Positions 24,751-35,048 of a DNA stretch of 64,000 nucleotides are shown here, in pieces. Where the stretch lies: the NCBI GenBank assembly GCA_009760855.2, contig WPIO01000058.1, forward strand, positions 1,400,001-1,464,000. The letters run 5' to 3'. A program made the translations under genes and the position numbers. The stretch's first letter is position 1; the number at the start of each line of letters is the position of its first letter. The DNA comes from Cristatella mucedo (lineage: Eukaryota > Bryozoa > Phylactolaemata > Cristatellidae). The notes beneath the pieces are model-generated. The model did not search any database, was not told the DNA's origin, and saw only the letters and a list, made by a program, of their open reading frames with translations.

Positions 24751-24754
24751 ATTT

Positions 24755-25054
24755 GCTATGGGCCAGCGGTTAGGGTGCTCACCCCCGACCAAGGTCTGGC
24801 TGAGGTCATGGGCTCGAGCCCGGAGGCATATGTGAAGCGCCTGAATAGAGATTAGGTTCTCTTGGGACGCTATATAAATGAATTTAATATATAAATATAT
24901 AAATATAAATATAAATATAAATATAAATATAAATATAAATATAAATATAAATATAAATATAAATATAAATATAAATATAAATATAAATATAAATATAAAT
25001 ATAAATATAAATATAAATATAAATATAAATATAAATATAAATATAGATAAATAA

Positions 25055-25095
<41 letters not shown>
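24755..25095 (+). repeat. SINE 1 with expanded AT-rich tail array
   Basis: A complete SINE 1 head (CCAGCGGTTAGGGTGCTC, GGGCTCGAGCCC) and hairpin tail end near 24885, then the A-rich end grows into a (ATAAAT)n array of about 150 bp and a (TA)n tract to 25095. Confidence 0.8.
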
Positions 25096-25096
<1 letters not shown>

Positions 25097-25099
25097 CGA

Positions 25100-25610
25100 A
25101 CGAAGGAAACTTAGTATATCCAAGCGCTTTGCTAAAAGCTGCAAAAGAAATAATAACAAAGGTTTACTGACATGCAAATTATCTAGCTTGGACGAGAATG
25201 CAAAACCACGTAAGTATTTTGCCTAGACCAGCATATAGCAGCACACAAGAAGAAACTCATAGCTAACACCAGGAAAACTGGTATGATATTTCACAACAAT
25301 AGATGACTCATGTCAGAAGCAGAGCATGATCATTAGGCGACTCTAATAAACGGAACACATGCTGCTGATGGAGTCTAATTAATTGATTGTTGACTGCACC
25401 AGGTCGCTAATTTGTAATGAACAAGCATTAAACCCTTTACTAATATCAGCAGCTATCTGTCCCACAACAGTACATACAACTAGTATCCTTATAAATGCAA
25501 GAGGTTACCGGTACAGCAATTAAACCAGGCTACAACAGTGCATACAACTAGTATGCTTAAAATGTAAGGGCACGAGTGTAGCAGTTAAACCATATATATA
25601 TAACAAATTA
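25100..25610. other. No gene recognised
   Basis: AT-rich host sequence with a local direct repeat of ACAACAGTGCATACAACTAG-like text at about 25466 and 25532. No gene is seen. Confidence 0.3.
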
Positions 25611-25619
25611 AACTATGCA

Positions 25620-26135
25620 AACATTGCTACTCACTATCAGGTCGAGCTGTAGACTGGGTAGATAGTATGCTTTCCATCTCTGCTAAGGACTGATAGGACG
25701 CTCTGCCTTCCTTTAGCCAGCGACAGAGCGTAAAGACCTTTTTCTGCATGACTGCCGCATGCTAAAACTTCATTCAGGTGCTGACCGTCATCAATTCTAA
25801 TGGCCATTACGCCATGACGGACACACAGAGCCAGGTAGAGCACACATACAAACGGTTGAAGATAGACGTCCATAACCTTGTAAGACAACTGTTGAATACA
25901 ATGCACTGAATCACGCAAAGTCAGGCACGCAAATCGCGCGGGAACAAAAGGCAATGCTATATAGAAAGCTAGTGCAGTTTTGACAGCAGAGATGTGATAT
26001 GGCATCAATGCCGTTTTTTGGGAGACGATAATAGATGCTGAATTTGGCACTACTTGCCGACATTCAAGAGCACAGATGCAGAGTCCTGAATAAAGAGAAT
26101 TACAGTAATAAAGTACCGAAGTCACAAACACCTAG
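25620..26135 (-). pseudogene. LINE C-terminal fragment
   Basis: Minus-strand frame 25637-26131 begins FVTSVLYYCNSLYSGL and continues QVVPNSASIIV, the post-palm C-terminal region of LINE reverse transcriptases. The rest is diverged. It lies next to the reversed tail at 26150. Confidence 0.5.
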
Positions 26136-26149
26136 TACTAAAAGAAGTG

Positions 26150-26990
26150 CCCTCAGAGAAATCGATCTCTTTCTAGGTGCTTTATATTTTCTGCAAAGGA
26201 AACACGATCAAATGGTGAGTGCTATCATGTTTGATGAACAACAAGAATAACTTGGTTAGGGGTGACATGCATATGGTAAGCATGCGAGTGTGGTTAATGG
26301 CAGCATGCAACAATGTCTGCACGCATAAGCTAATAAAGAACGAATCACAGGGACCCACTAAATGCTGTCCTAAATATGTGTTTGTTTAAGTTTTTTTTTT
26401 AAATGTGGTCAAGTCAGGAGATGTCGTGACAGAAGTGGAGACTGAGTTTAGGCTTTGGGAGCGTTCGAAATAAAGGTATGATTTCCAAGGCATTTGATGT
26501 TTGTCAAGGTATAAGTAAACGATTAGACCCAAAAAATGGGCAGTACAATGCTTAGCCTGTTGAGGGAAAAGATCTAATAAGTAGGCTGGGGTCAAAGAAT
26601 GAAGGGACGTAGAAGTGACTGACACAACCATGAAGTTGAAACGTTGCTTGACTGGTAGCCAGTGCAAGTCAGCGAGAAGTGGTGTGATGTGGCTACTGCG
26701 CCGCTCACGACAGATAAGCCTAGCTGAAAAGTGTTGCACCAGCAGTTAGCGCCTGATTGCACATGCCGTAGGCCAGCAAGCAGTGAGTTTCTGAAGTCAA
26801 AACGGGATGTCACAAATGCATGGACCAACTTAGGCGTGGTATCCTTATCTAAACAAGCCCAAATTTCAGCAATGTTATGTAACAAAGTAGGGGCAGACTT
26901 GATTGTGGAGCTGATGTGGTCATCTAACGAGAGTTCACTTTGAACACGACACTTATATTTCGAGCTTATTCAACAGGAGATGTGCTGGCA
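26150..26990 (-). pseudogene. LINE family 1, 3' half, reversed
   Basis: From the 3' hairpin tail (26150-26190, reversed) through the UTR to C-terminal coding on the minus strand: VTSRFDFRNSLLAGL near 26810 and RRSSHITPLLADLHWLPVKQ near 26650-26710. Two frames are needed. Confidence 0.65.
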
Positions 26991-27139
26991 GAGCCCATTT
27001 TGAGCGTCAGCCTTTCCAATATACGAATCACACTGGGTTTTCCCATAACAGTTCACGCGATCGGCCCACTTACATTTTCCAGCAAAGAATTCCTGATCCA
27101 AAGCAGCCAAGAAGTTTCTCTCGTCAATCACTAATTCAG

Positions 27140-27400
27140 CTGGCAATGTCGCAGCAGAAGCAGCAGCAGCAGCCTGATAAGAGCGAACAGACAGTACAAT
27201 GTCTCAAATCCTTTGGAGACCATGCATTTAGTTCGTACGCTCCCAAAGCCTGGAACTCACTCCCGACTTGGGTCAGAACATCCCCTGACCTGACCGCATT
27301 TAAAAATAATTTAAAAACACACATATTTAGGAAAGCATTTGGGTGGTCACTGTGATTCGTCCTTCATGTGCTTATGAGTGCTGACACTGTGAATGCTGCC
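27140..27400 (+). pseudogene. LINE family 1 extreme C-terminus and UTR
   Basis: SYAPKAWNSLPTWVRTSPDL and the following FRKAFGWSL end, then the UTR phrases. An (AGC)n run precedes it at 27158-27175. It abuts a reversed family 2 copy at about 27405. Confidence 0.6.
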
Positions 27401-27404
27401 ACTA

Positions 27405-29165
27405 AAGAAACTCCGGTTCAAATTCGCTAGACAACGGACTTCATCTCATGCAGCAAAGAGAAAGTGGGAAGCATAGCAGAATCAGGGGAGCAGTCGAGGT
27501 AGGGAGTTGCATGAAAGTAGCAGCTCAGGACTGCTGAAAAGGATGAGTCGGCGGCAAGAGAGTAGTTGTCGTTGCGTAAGAATTGTGAAAGCGAGTTCCA
27601 CAGTCTCGGACCTGCAGAGCTCAAGCTTCTGTCGCCAACGGTCTTTAAGCGGATGAATGGAACAGCTCATTTATCGTCCATACATGACCTGAGGGCACGA
27701 GGAGGCTGAAACTGGTACTGCAGTTTAGCTAGGTATGGAGGAGCCAATCCGTGGCCGATCTCGTAGGTCAGCGTATGAACTTTGCTCTGTATCTTTTGAT
27801 CAACCGGCAGCTATCCTTGCACTTTTAGCAAAGGAGACACGCAGTCAAACCTCAGGAACTTGAAAACTAGCAGGCTGCAACATCACAGGTTACGATTTAG
27901 CAATTGCCTCAGTCGGAGGGTTCTTTATGGAGGCACGAATGTGCACAATTTTGTGGTGAAGAATGCTGAAAACCTTTCGGCTGAGCCGCTACTGTCTGAG
28001 GAGTGAGGCCTTTTAGTATTGGCCAGCAAATCGTTCACAATCTTATAAACGTATTTTGGATCTGTCTGGCCGGACTTCAGTTTTAGAGTGAAAGAGAAGC
28101 CCTGGATTTTCTCAACTTTCGGGTGTAGACTCGAAGGAAATTTTCTAGATCTTTTTCAAACCAGACTTCTTGAAGCGAAGTTCAAGGCTGCGCTGAACAC
28201 GGAGCATCTTTTGAAGTTTATTCGTAAATTGAAAGGAGTCTCCACCGACTCCGTACACGGGTATAATGTACGGGAGCATGCTCGCCAAGGGCCAAGCTAC
28301 AAAGGGTCATGCTCACTGCATTTGTCAATGACTATTGATCGAGTCTGGGTGCAGATCAAGAAGACCCGCTTAACATACAGATTTCAAAATTGCGTCCTGG
28401 TCAATGCTTTTTACGTTGCGTCGCTGTAACAGTAAACGAGACCAAGCAATCATCCGAGAGGGTCAGCGGGTACACAACAAGGTCAATGAGGCAGACATCC
28501 TTAGTAATAACGAGGATCTAGGATATGGCCAAGACGTGAAAAGTAAGATTAACGTGTTGGACCAAACCAAAGTTCTCGAGACAGTCAAGAAATGAGTGGA
28601 CCTTGCTGTTGCTAGGATTGTCAACGTGAATGTTGGAAGTATCCTGAAATCAGGAATAGCTTGTCGCGCACAAATATCTTAGTGAGCAACTGCGAGAACT
28701 CCGCTATAAACAATTTGAGACTGCCAATGCAAAAAACCTCAGGTCTTGTAGCCAAACGAATCGCGAACTACAATAGCAACCCCGTTACCAACCGTGTCAG
28801 ATCGCATGGACTGAAAGAAAAAAAACCCGGGTGGATTAGTCTTAGATATACAGCTACCAGAGCAGGGCGTTGTCTACGTTTCGCTCAGCAGAAATGCATC
28901 TAGCTTCTCCTGGACAACCTGATCGCGGATAAGTAGCCCCGTAATTTTTAGCGAGCGGACATTTAACAGACGGAATTCAAGAGACTGTTCGTTAACTGTG
29001 CTTCGCCGATTAAGTGGCTTGCGTTCGAATCGGCATGTAGCCGGCCTTGCAGACTCTGCCATTTCGAAATTAAATTGAACATTAGTAACGGCCGCCGGTC
29101 GACTTTTCTCAACATGCTGAGGAACGGCGAGTGAGCTACTACCATAGCGAGTGCTATTTAGCACT
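27405..29165 (-). pseudogene. LINE family 2 copy: endonuclease domain and C-terminus
   Basis: On the minus strand the 5' part (about 29070-28980) reads LEFRLLNVRSLKITGLLIRD, then DAFLLSET: the opening of an AP-endonuclease-type (EEP) domain. Near 28590-28440 an FGLVQHVNLTFH phrase and an SDDCLVSF phrase give the C-terminal half of that domain. The 3' part (27720-27427) has RLKTVGDRSLSSAGPRLWNS. No clear palm domain lies between them, so the copy is internally deleted or decayed. Confidence 0.55.
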
Positions 29166-30842
29166 TTAAACTTACGGGTCGTGGGTTTGATAGCCGAGCT
29201 GTTGATAGGGTGAACGCATGATGGGGGGAGGTTCTCACTGGTCCTCCGAAGAAGGCCCGTCGGCAGGTATTGACTAATGGCGACATCGCACCTAATGCTA
29301 AGCTGGTCCTATTTTGAGTAGCTTATCCAAGGACAGCTCACGAACAGTCATAGCGCAGATAGCAGCGGAATACCCGAACGTATCACGGAGTAGTCGGGTA
29401 TAGGGCCACACCGCACTCGGCGTCTCCCCCGAAGCCGCTCTTTAGCGCGGGAGGAGGGGATAGGAACGTGCGGCACTGGGGCCGCGGCGGTACGGGTTTC
29501 GATTGGTTACAATGGCGGGAAAAAATCTTGTGGAGGGTGCTGCCTTGTGTAAGTGCTTTTGTAAGGCTTGGACGGGAGCACGGAGGTGGAGAGACTCAGA
29601 TGGTGCGCCCACGCTGAAACACATCGGATCAGATGGCACTTCAATTGAATATATAAATGTCATCCAAATGATACATAACGAGGTCGATTAGAATCAACAA
29701 CCGAGAGAAAGTCAGAAAAGTAGAGCTAGTTGGAGCTGTGATTGCAATCTGGTGGACTATAGATTGCAGCCCGTATTGCCAAATGCTGGCTTAGCCGAGA
29801 ACCTTAGATTCGAACAGTTGCTTAGGAGCGAGCCAAGAAAGGCTTGCAGTTGAAATATATATGTGGAGATTACGGCTTCTTCTTCACCCAATTTAAACAA
29901 TTTCCATGTATGAAAACAGGAGAAATCTCCTGGGTAACATGGGGAATAGCCGATCACTTCGTCAACTTAAGCTGAGTCTCAATAATGGTGAAAATGTCAA
30001 AAGATTTACTTTTTTTCTCGGGCTGCTAACACGTTTACTAAAACAAAAGCGGTCAATCCAGAGGCTAAAATTGAAATCGGTCACCGGATTAAGCGTCAGC
30101 CTAGTCACTAATAGATCAATAGTAGGCTAGGAGAATTAGCAGAAACTTTGAGGAGGGTCCGCAGAATCAGCGAGCGTGTAAGAGGGCGAACGTGAGTCGG
30201 TCTTAGGACCAACGCTAATCACAATAAAAATGATAATATCATTGATAAGAAATGTGCGTAGCGGTGCTGTATAAGAACCAACCAAATCTCTGCCTGTGCA
30301 CTTTAACATATGCTATGATGAAAGCGTGTAGAAAGTGCGTCGATTTCCTAGTGATAAAATGCAGCGTCAGCACGCATAAAAATCCAAATAAAAAGGAACA
30401 CGGACCCGGTAAATTCTGCGATGAACAGATGAAATTTGGGTTGTTAAATGTTCTCAAGTAAGATTGTATCTGGGCGTCAGCTGGAAGCGAGTTCCGTTCT
30501 TACGAAGCATGCCAACGGAAGGTGTGCGCTCTCCAAAGGGTTCGAGGCTAGTTAGAAACGCAGATAAACTACTTGAGTCAGAGCAGAGGGCGGCAATCCA
30601 AATGGCGATCGCACTAAAAGAGCCCGAACTCTCAATTCGGGCGCTGCGCAACGCGCGGCAAGAGAGGGATAACCAACCGTCGACATGCACGACGTGCATG
30701 TAACCAGGGTTGCCATGAGCTTTAACATAACAAAGTTTTAAGACATTACCCGCAGCTCCAGTGGGAGAACGCGGGCGTCGCTTAATACAATTAGCAGTCG
30801 CTCGAACGGTAGTATGCGCGTTGCGGTCAGTTACGACGATAC
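29166..30842. other. Left flank of the viral element, no gene recognised
   Basis: Host-like composition. Small ORFs (29442-29691, 30454-30903) show no known domain; the last runs into the element's outer repeat, so it is not a natural gene. Confidence 0.35.
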
Positions 30843-30848
30843 TTCGGA
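30843..30848. other. Left target-site duplication (TTCGGA)
   Basis: TTCGGA directly precedes the left repeat, and TTCGGA (54199-54204) directly follows the right repeat. Six bases is the length Polinton integrases give. One extra A at the left junction leaves a one-base uncertainty. Confidence 0.65.
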
Positions 30849-31156
30849 AGTAGTATGTGATTTTTCCATTTCGCACCCTGACCCTCACTCGAGCACACTC
30901 CAAAATTCGACCTCGCGATCGCTCGGCCTCCTTTTGAAGTGGCCCTCCTGAGTGTCAGTGTCCGAAAAAGAAAAATCAAATCCTACTCCAACAAATGTTG
31001 CTTCTTCGCAATGGAAAACAATAGACTACTCAATAAATTCCAAAAATGTAGTTAATATATATTATAGTAAATTTTTTCAGTTTCTAAATTTGATTTAAAG
31101 AAAAATATTTATATATTATAAGATGTCTGAAATAAATTCATTTTCACGGCGTGAGG
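30849..31156 (+). repeat. Left terminal inverted repeat
   Basis: Pairs with 53892-54198 reversed. The outer 145 bp or so (to about 30995) match perfectly and are GC-balanced; the inner 160 bp or so are AT-rich and show about 10 mismatches. The inner end carries a promoter-like TATTATAAGATG and the first 11 codons or so of the left gene. Confidence 0.92.
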
Positions 31157-31599
31157 ATAAAATTGAATCTTCCTTTATGAATAGTAATAATTTATCTTTA
31201 CAAAAACTAGGAGGTGAAATTAAGAAAACTCTAGAAGTTATAGAAATGGCATTCTCTAATAGAAAAATAATTAGAGTTTGTTTAGTTTCATGTATACTTG
31301 ATAGAGATTTATTGAAAGGAAAGTGTAATATTAGAATTGAAAGGGGTTTTAGTATATTTACAAAACATAAACTAGCTATTACTCACTTTTGGTTGATTAT
31401 TAATAATGAAATTATTGATATTAGTTCTAAAATTTTAATTAATTCAAATCCAAACCCATTTTTAATTGAGATGCAAGATAAAACAGATTTCGTTGTTGAT
31501 ATTCCAGAAGGATTCGAACTTACTGATAAAGATGCTTTTAATATTGATTTACAGAAAGCCACATTTTTATCACATATACGTAAATGTAATGGTATTTAA
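31123..31599 (+). CDS. Left-end protein, 158 aa, unknown
   Basis: Intact frame starting inside the terminal repeat, with TATTATAAG just before ATG. The first residues, MSEINSFSRRE, equal the polymerase N-terminus at the other end because both lie in the repeat. The middle has CLVSC, then an ITHFWLIINNEIIDISS segment. The Cys, His, Asp order is loosely like papain-fold enzymes, but this is weak inference. I know no named family for it. It is one of few element genes without a break. Confidence 0.75.
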   Translation: MSEINSFSRREDKIESSFMNSNNLSLQKLGGEIKKTLEVIEMAFSNRKIIRVCLVSCILDRDLLKGKCNIRIERGFSIFTKHKLAITHFWLIINNEIIDISSKILINSNPNPFLIEMQDKTDFVVDIPEGFELTDKDAFNIDLQKATFLSHIRKCNGI

Positions 31600-31668
31600 A
31601 AAAAATAACTTAAATAGAATTAAAATAGTGTGTGAAAGGAAATTAAAAATTTAAATAATTATAGGAAA

Positions 31669-32067
31669 ATGGCGGATTTAAGAAAAAAGTTTGTTCTTCT
31701 AAGATATGATGAAACAGTTGCGCATAACATTAAAGTTAGATCATGTTTAACTAAGTTAACAAGAGTAAGATATATAATTAAAATAGGAAATATACTAGTA
31801 GCTTTAGGAGTTACAGTTTCTAAAACACATGTTCATGCTCATCCTGAAATAACTAATGCAGTCTCAGCTTTCTCAGCACTAACAGCTATGCTGATGGCAG
31901 TTGATGGTGTTTTAGTTGAAATAGATAGAAGAAAAAGATTTACTCTTGATTCTAACACACAGTTTATTTAAAAAATAACAGATGCTTTGTCTGATAAAGT
32001 AGTTACAAAAGAAGAGTTTGATAATCTTATAGAAAGACGCTCGCAAACAGAAACTAGTACTGTTTAA
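31669..32067 (+). pseudogene. Small protein gene, interrupted by a TAA
   Basis: ATG at 31669 is preceded by AATTATAGGAAA. The frame runs 100 codons to TAA at 31969-31971 and continues in frame 32 more codons to TAA at 32065-32067, overlapping the tail end of the convergent integrase by 14 bases. Two hydrophobic stretches (IIKIGNILVALGVTV and SAFSALTAMLMAVDGVLV) suggest a small membrane or hairpin protein. The part after the stop is charged (VVTKEEFDNLIERR). Function unknown. Confidence 0.6.
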
Positions 32068-32927
32068 TAACTTGCAGTTCTTCTCTAACAAAACTTCTCT
32101 TAATATCATTTATCCAAAAACGCGCCGGTTGTTTTTTCAATACCATTATTCTAACAATAGTATGTTTAGTCAAGCTCCATATCGGATCTGTAGCTCTTCT
32201 TCTTTTTTCATCTTCTTCTTCACCAGGTTCTAGTAAATATCTAACAGTTGTTCCAAGTTCTAATAATTTTTCTTGTTCTCCAACTTTTCTATGATATTTT
32301 GGTATATTTAATTTTACAGATTCATTTTTTGTCGCCTTTGCAGGTTCTTCACCAATGGATCTTGTAAAGCTATTATTTAGATAATCAATAATCTTTGGTA
32401 AATTATAAATCCATTCTTTATTTCTAGTAAATCTCCATTATTAATGTTTTCTAATTATTTTTCATATTGCGCAATAAATGCTTTTTCTGCTATAGTTCTA
32501 TTCATTCTTTCAACAAGTGCAACAATCTTTTTACTACTAGCTTCTATAACTTGTGTTTCATGTTTTTTCATTTCTTTCATGAATTCTCCTTTAAACTCAG
32601 TTCCAGGATCTACAGTTATCTTCTTTGGCCACTTCAATACACTTTTTGTATAAATATCTGTTATAGCTTGTGTTACTTCTTTAGAAGACTTTGTTTTAAG
32701 TGGTCTCGAGTCTTTATATCTGCTAGCAACATCAATAACACTCAAAGCATATTTGTATCCAGAATCATTTGGCATATACAAAATGTCTGCTTGATGACTT
32801 TCATTAGGTTTAGCTGTATCAAAGAAACCTTTTGGAATTACTTTCGGTCTTGGCTTGAATATCTGACTTATATCAAACTCTGGATTAAATTTCCCTTCCT
32901 TTTTTTATTTAGGGTTAAAAATGACAT
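32054..32927 (-). pseudogene. Retroviral-type (DDE) integrase
   Basis: Joins element ends to host DNA. Counting from the Met at 32781, the core shows Asp17 (SVIDVASRYKDSRPL), Asp58 (ITVDPGTEF) and Glu91 (VERMNRT), so the catalytic triad is intact. The C-terminal region (about 32430-32054) has a DPIWSLTKHTI and FVREELQ pattern like the SH3/chromodomain-side tail of Polinton integrases. Breaks: a shift in an A-run near 32905, TAA at 32455-32457, and a frameshift near 32430. The start is ATG 32927, nine bases from the divergent gene's start. Confidence 0.85.
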
Positions 32928-32936
32928 TCTATAGAA
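32928..32936. promoter_or_regulatory. Palindromic shared start/promoter motif of two divergent genes
   Basis: The text CAT-TCTATAGAA-ATG places two opposite start codons nine bases apart; the core TTCTATAGAA is its own reverse complement. The same TATAGAA(A)TG phrase precedes many other element genes. Confidence 0.65.
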
Positions 32937-33340
32937 ATGGAAATATTTTGTGAAAGCTGTTCGACAACATTTAGCGAAATTGAATACTTAGAGTCAGGTC
33001 ATCCAGTTTGCAAAAAGGTTAAACAAAGACCAAAGTTAAAGTATGAAGTGCGTTGCGATATGTGCGATTTAGATATTACAGAAACAGAATTTGATTGTGG
33101 TATTTTAAGAAACAACAAAATAATCATTTGCACAGATTGTTATTATGCAAGGAATAAATATCCTAAACAACGACCTACAAAGATATACTGCTTAGCAAAG
33201 AAACACTTTAAAAAAGGCGTTCCGAGCTATTCTGCATTCATCATTGTTTAGAACACGAATCAATAATACATATTGCAAAACTCTTGCCATTAGTAAAAGG
33301 CAAGCGTAAAGTAACTAAATTAAAAGAATTAATTGTATAA
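32937..33340 (+). pseudogene. Cysteine-rich zinc-binding-like protein
   Basis: Pairs of cysteines in FCESC, CDMCD and CTDCYYARN suggest one or two zinc ribbons. The MEIFCESC start resembles MEIYCLKC of the gene at 41694, so the two may be distant relatives. The frame ends at TAG 33249-33251; a one-base shift near 33235 opens 30 more codons to TAA 33338-33340, with a basic end (VKGKRKVTKLKEL). Nucleic-acid binding is possible but not shown. Confidence 0.6.
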
Positions 33341-33358
33341 CTTGTTCATTTGTACTTC

Positions 33359-34219
33359 TCAGGTACTTATGTAAGAAATTAAAAGATTAACCTTCATATT
33401 TCCTAGGTTATCAGTATAATAATAATCGGTAGGCAATCTATTAAAATAAGCATAATACTTAAAATCTTTACCACTAGAAGAAGTATTTATAGCTCTTATA
33501 TCTCCAGATACTATTGTTGTATCGTTGCTAGGTTTTAATTGTATACAATTAGAAGATCCAACTACCATAGCACTAAGTATTATAATCGGTGGACTTATCT
33601 TATTTTGCCAAGAGTATGCAGTAGAAATATTAATACTAGAATTCATCGCTCTAGGATTAAATGTAAGTACAACTACTTCTGTTATTTTTTTAACAGTTCT
33701 GTCAACATATGACTTTGTTGCATCATCTGAAGAATTAACAGGTTCAGCAACATTAATTATAGAGTTATTATTCATATTCAAATTTGTTGTAACAGGAGAA
33801 TTCTTCAGTAACACATCTCGCTTCAAACCTCCATAAGTTACACAAAAATCATCAGGAAGAACTGTTGGAGTAGTATTACTAGAATTCTAATATGTAGAAG
33901 TAATAGCAAAACTATTCATATTTAAATCTCCAGTCATTGTATCTCCAGATTTCTTAACATAATTAGATACTTGACTTACATTACCAGCATCTGTTGGATT
34001 AACTCCTGGAGCAAGATTTGTAATTGGTCTATTCTGTAAATTTATAGAAGTGCCACTATTTACAATAAAGTTTGCATCTGCATATGCTTTTGTTACAGCA
34101 TCACCATCACTCACAGGATCACTCAAGTTAATAACTCGATTTCCATTTGCATCAAGATCTGATAGAATATAACCATTTATTCTACTTACGCAGTCATCAC
34201 AATGATGTCGTCGACTCAT
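33359..34219 (-). pseudogene. Fibre-like protein A, interrupted by TAG
   Basis: A 286-codon frame with one TAG at 33887-33889. The N-terminal part holds repeats like those of phage tail fibres: DLDANGNRVINLSDPV, then GDAVTKAYAD, and later GDLNMNS and LNMNNNSIINVAEPV with KSYVD. The C-terminal 110 residues have no repeat and would be the knob. Nearly the same length and layout as fibre B at 45413. It overlaps the end of the YqaJ gene by 23 bases. Role as a virion attachment fibre is inferred from the repeat type. Confidence 0.7.
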
Positions 34220-35026
34220 CTATATAATTACTAATTAAAATCTTCGATCTATCTAACACTTCTTTAACAATAGGAACTATTCTAGAAAATCTGCAAGGAT
34301 CATCTTCTTCTACTACTTGATTCAAACATCTTCTTATATAATACTTTATATCATAACCATTTGTTTTCTTATTATTAAATCTACCATATTTGCTTATAAT
34401 ATCAAACTCAAAATCAAAATATTTTTCATCTTTAAGCAATAGCATAAACATTGGTTCTCTTATTTGCATATCCAAATCAGTATTAGGAATTCTTACATTT
34501 CCAGCTGCTACATAGTCCGACGGAGGTTCTTCACAATTCAATCCAGGAACAAAAATCTCAAACTCAGAGTAAAAGCATTCACAAAGTTTTAAAACATGAA
34601 AACCAAGTAAACACTGTGCGTGATATTGTTTAGGTATAAAGTCATCAATGATATTCCTGCTCCATAATTATTTTATTTCAACTAAAGTATTGTTATCTAT
34701 TATTCCATCAGGAGAATATCTGTAAACACCATCACTACTGAAACAATTATTTGCATTATCAAGTTTAACTTTTAGTTTCATTTCTAAAAACTTAGCGGCA
34801 ATAGGTTCAAATACTTTACCAAACAACATTGGAGGAAATCTCATACTAGAATTATCAGCAATGTATTTTTTTAGTTTTCTATTTGCAATTAACTCTATAT
34901 CAGTTTCAGTCTGATCTCCAAATACTAGATCATTTCCAAGCACTGAGTAAATCTCTGAGCCTCCAATATTCAAGGACATTGTTTTTTCCACTCATCTGAA
35001 CCTTGCACAAAATCAAATTTATTCAT
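34197..35026 (-). pseudogene. YqaJ/lambda-exonuclease-type nuclease
   Basis: Alkaline exonuclease family, usually acting in replication or recombination of viral DNA. N-terminal QGSDEW, then GGSEIYSVLG, a helix FGKVFEPIAAKFLE, and the catalytic YSPDGII...TLVEIK (Asp and Glu-x-Lys). After TAA at 34668-34670 the same frame continues WSRNIIDDFIPKQYHAQ, the expected next motif. The start ATG at 35026 follows AATATA; a shift in an A-run near 34985 separates the first 15 codons. Confidence 0.75.
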
Positions 35027-35048
35027 TATATTTCTGGTTTAAATTTTT

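Noticed and set aside
30454-30903. 149-codon ORF crossing the left element boundary
   Set aside because: It joins host flank with the terminal repeat; the matching ORF 54145-54411 does the same at the right end.
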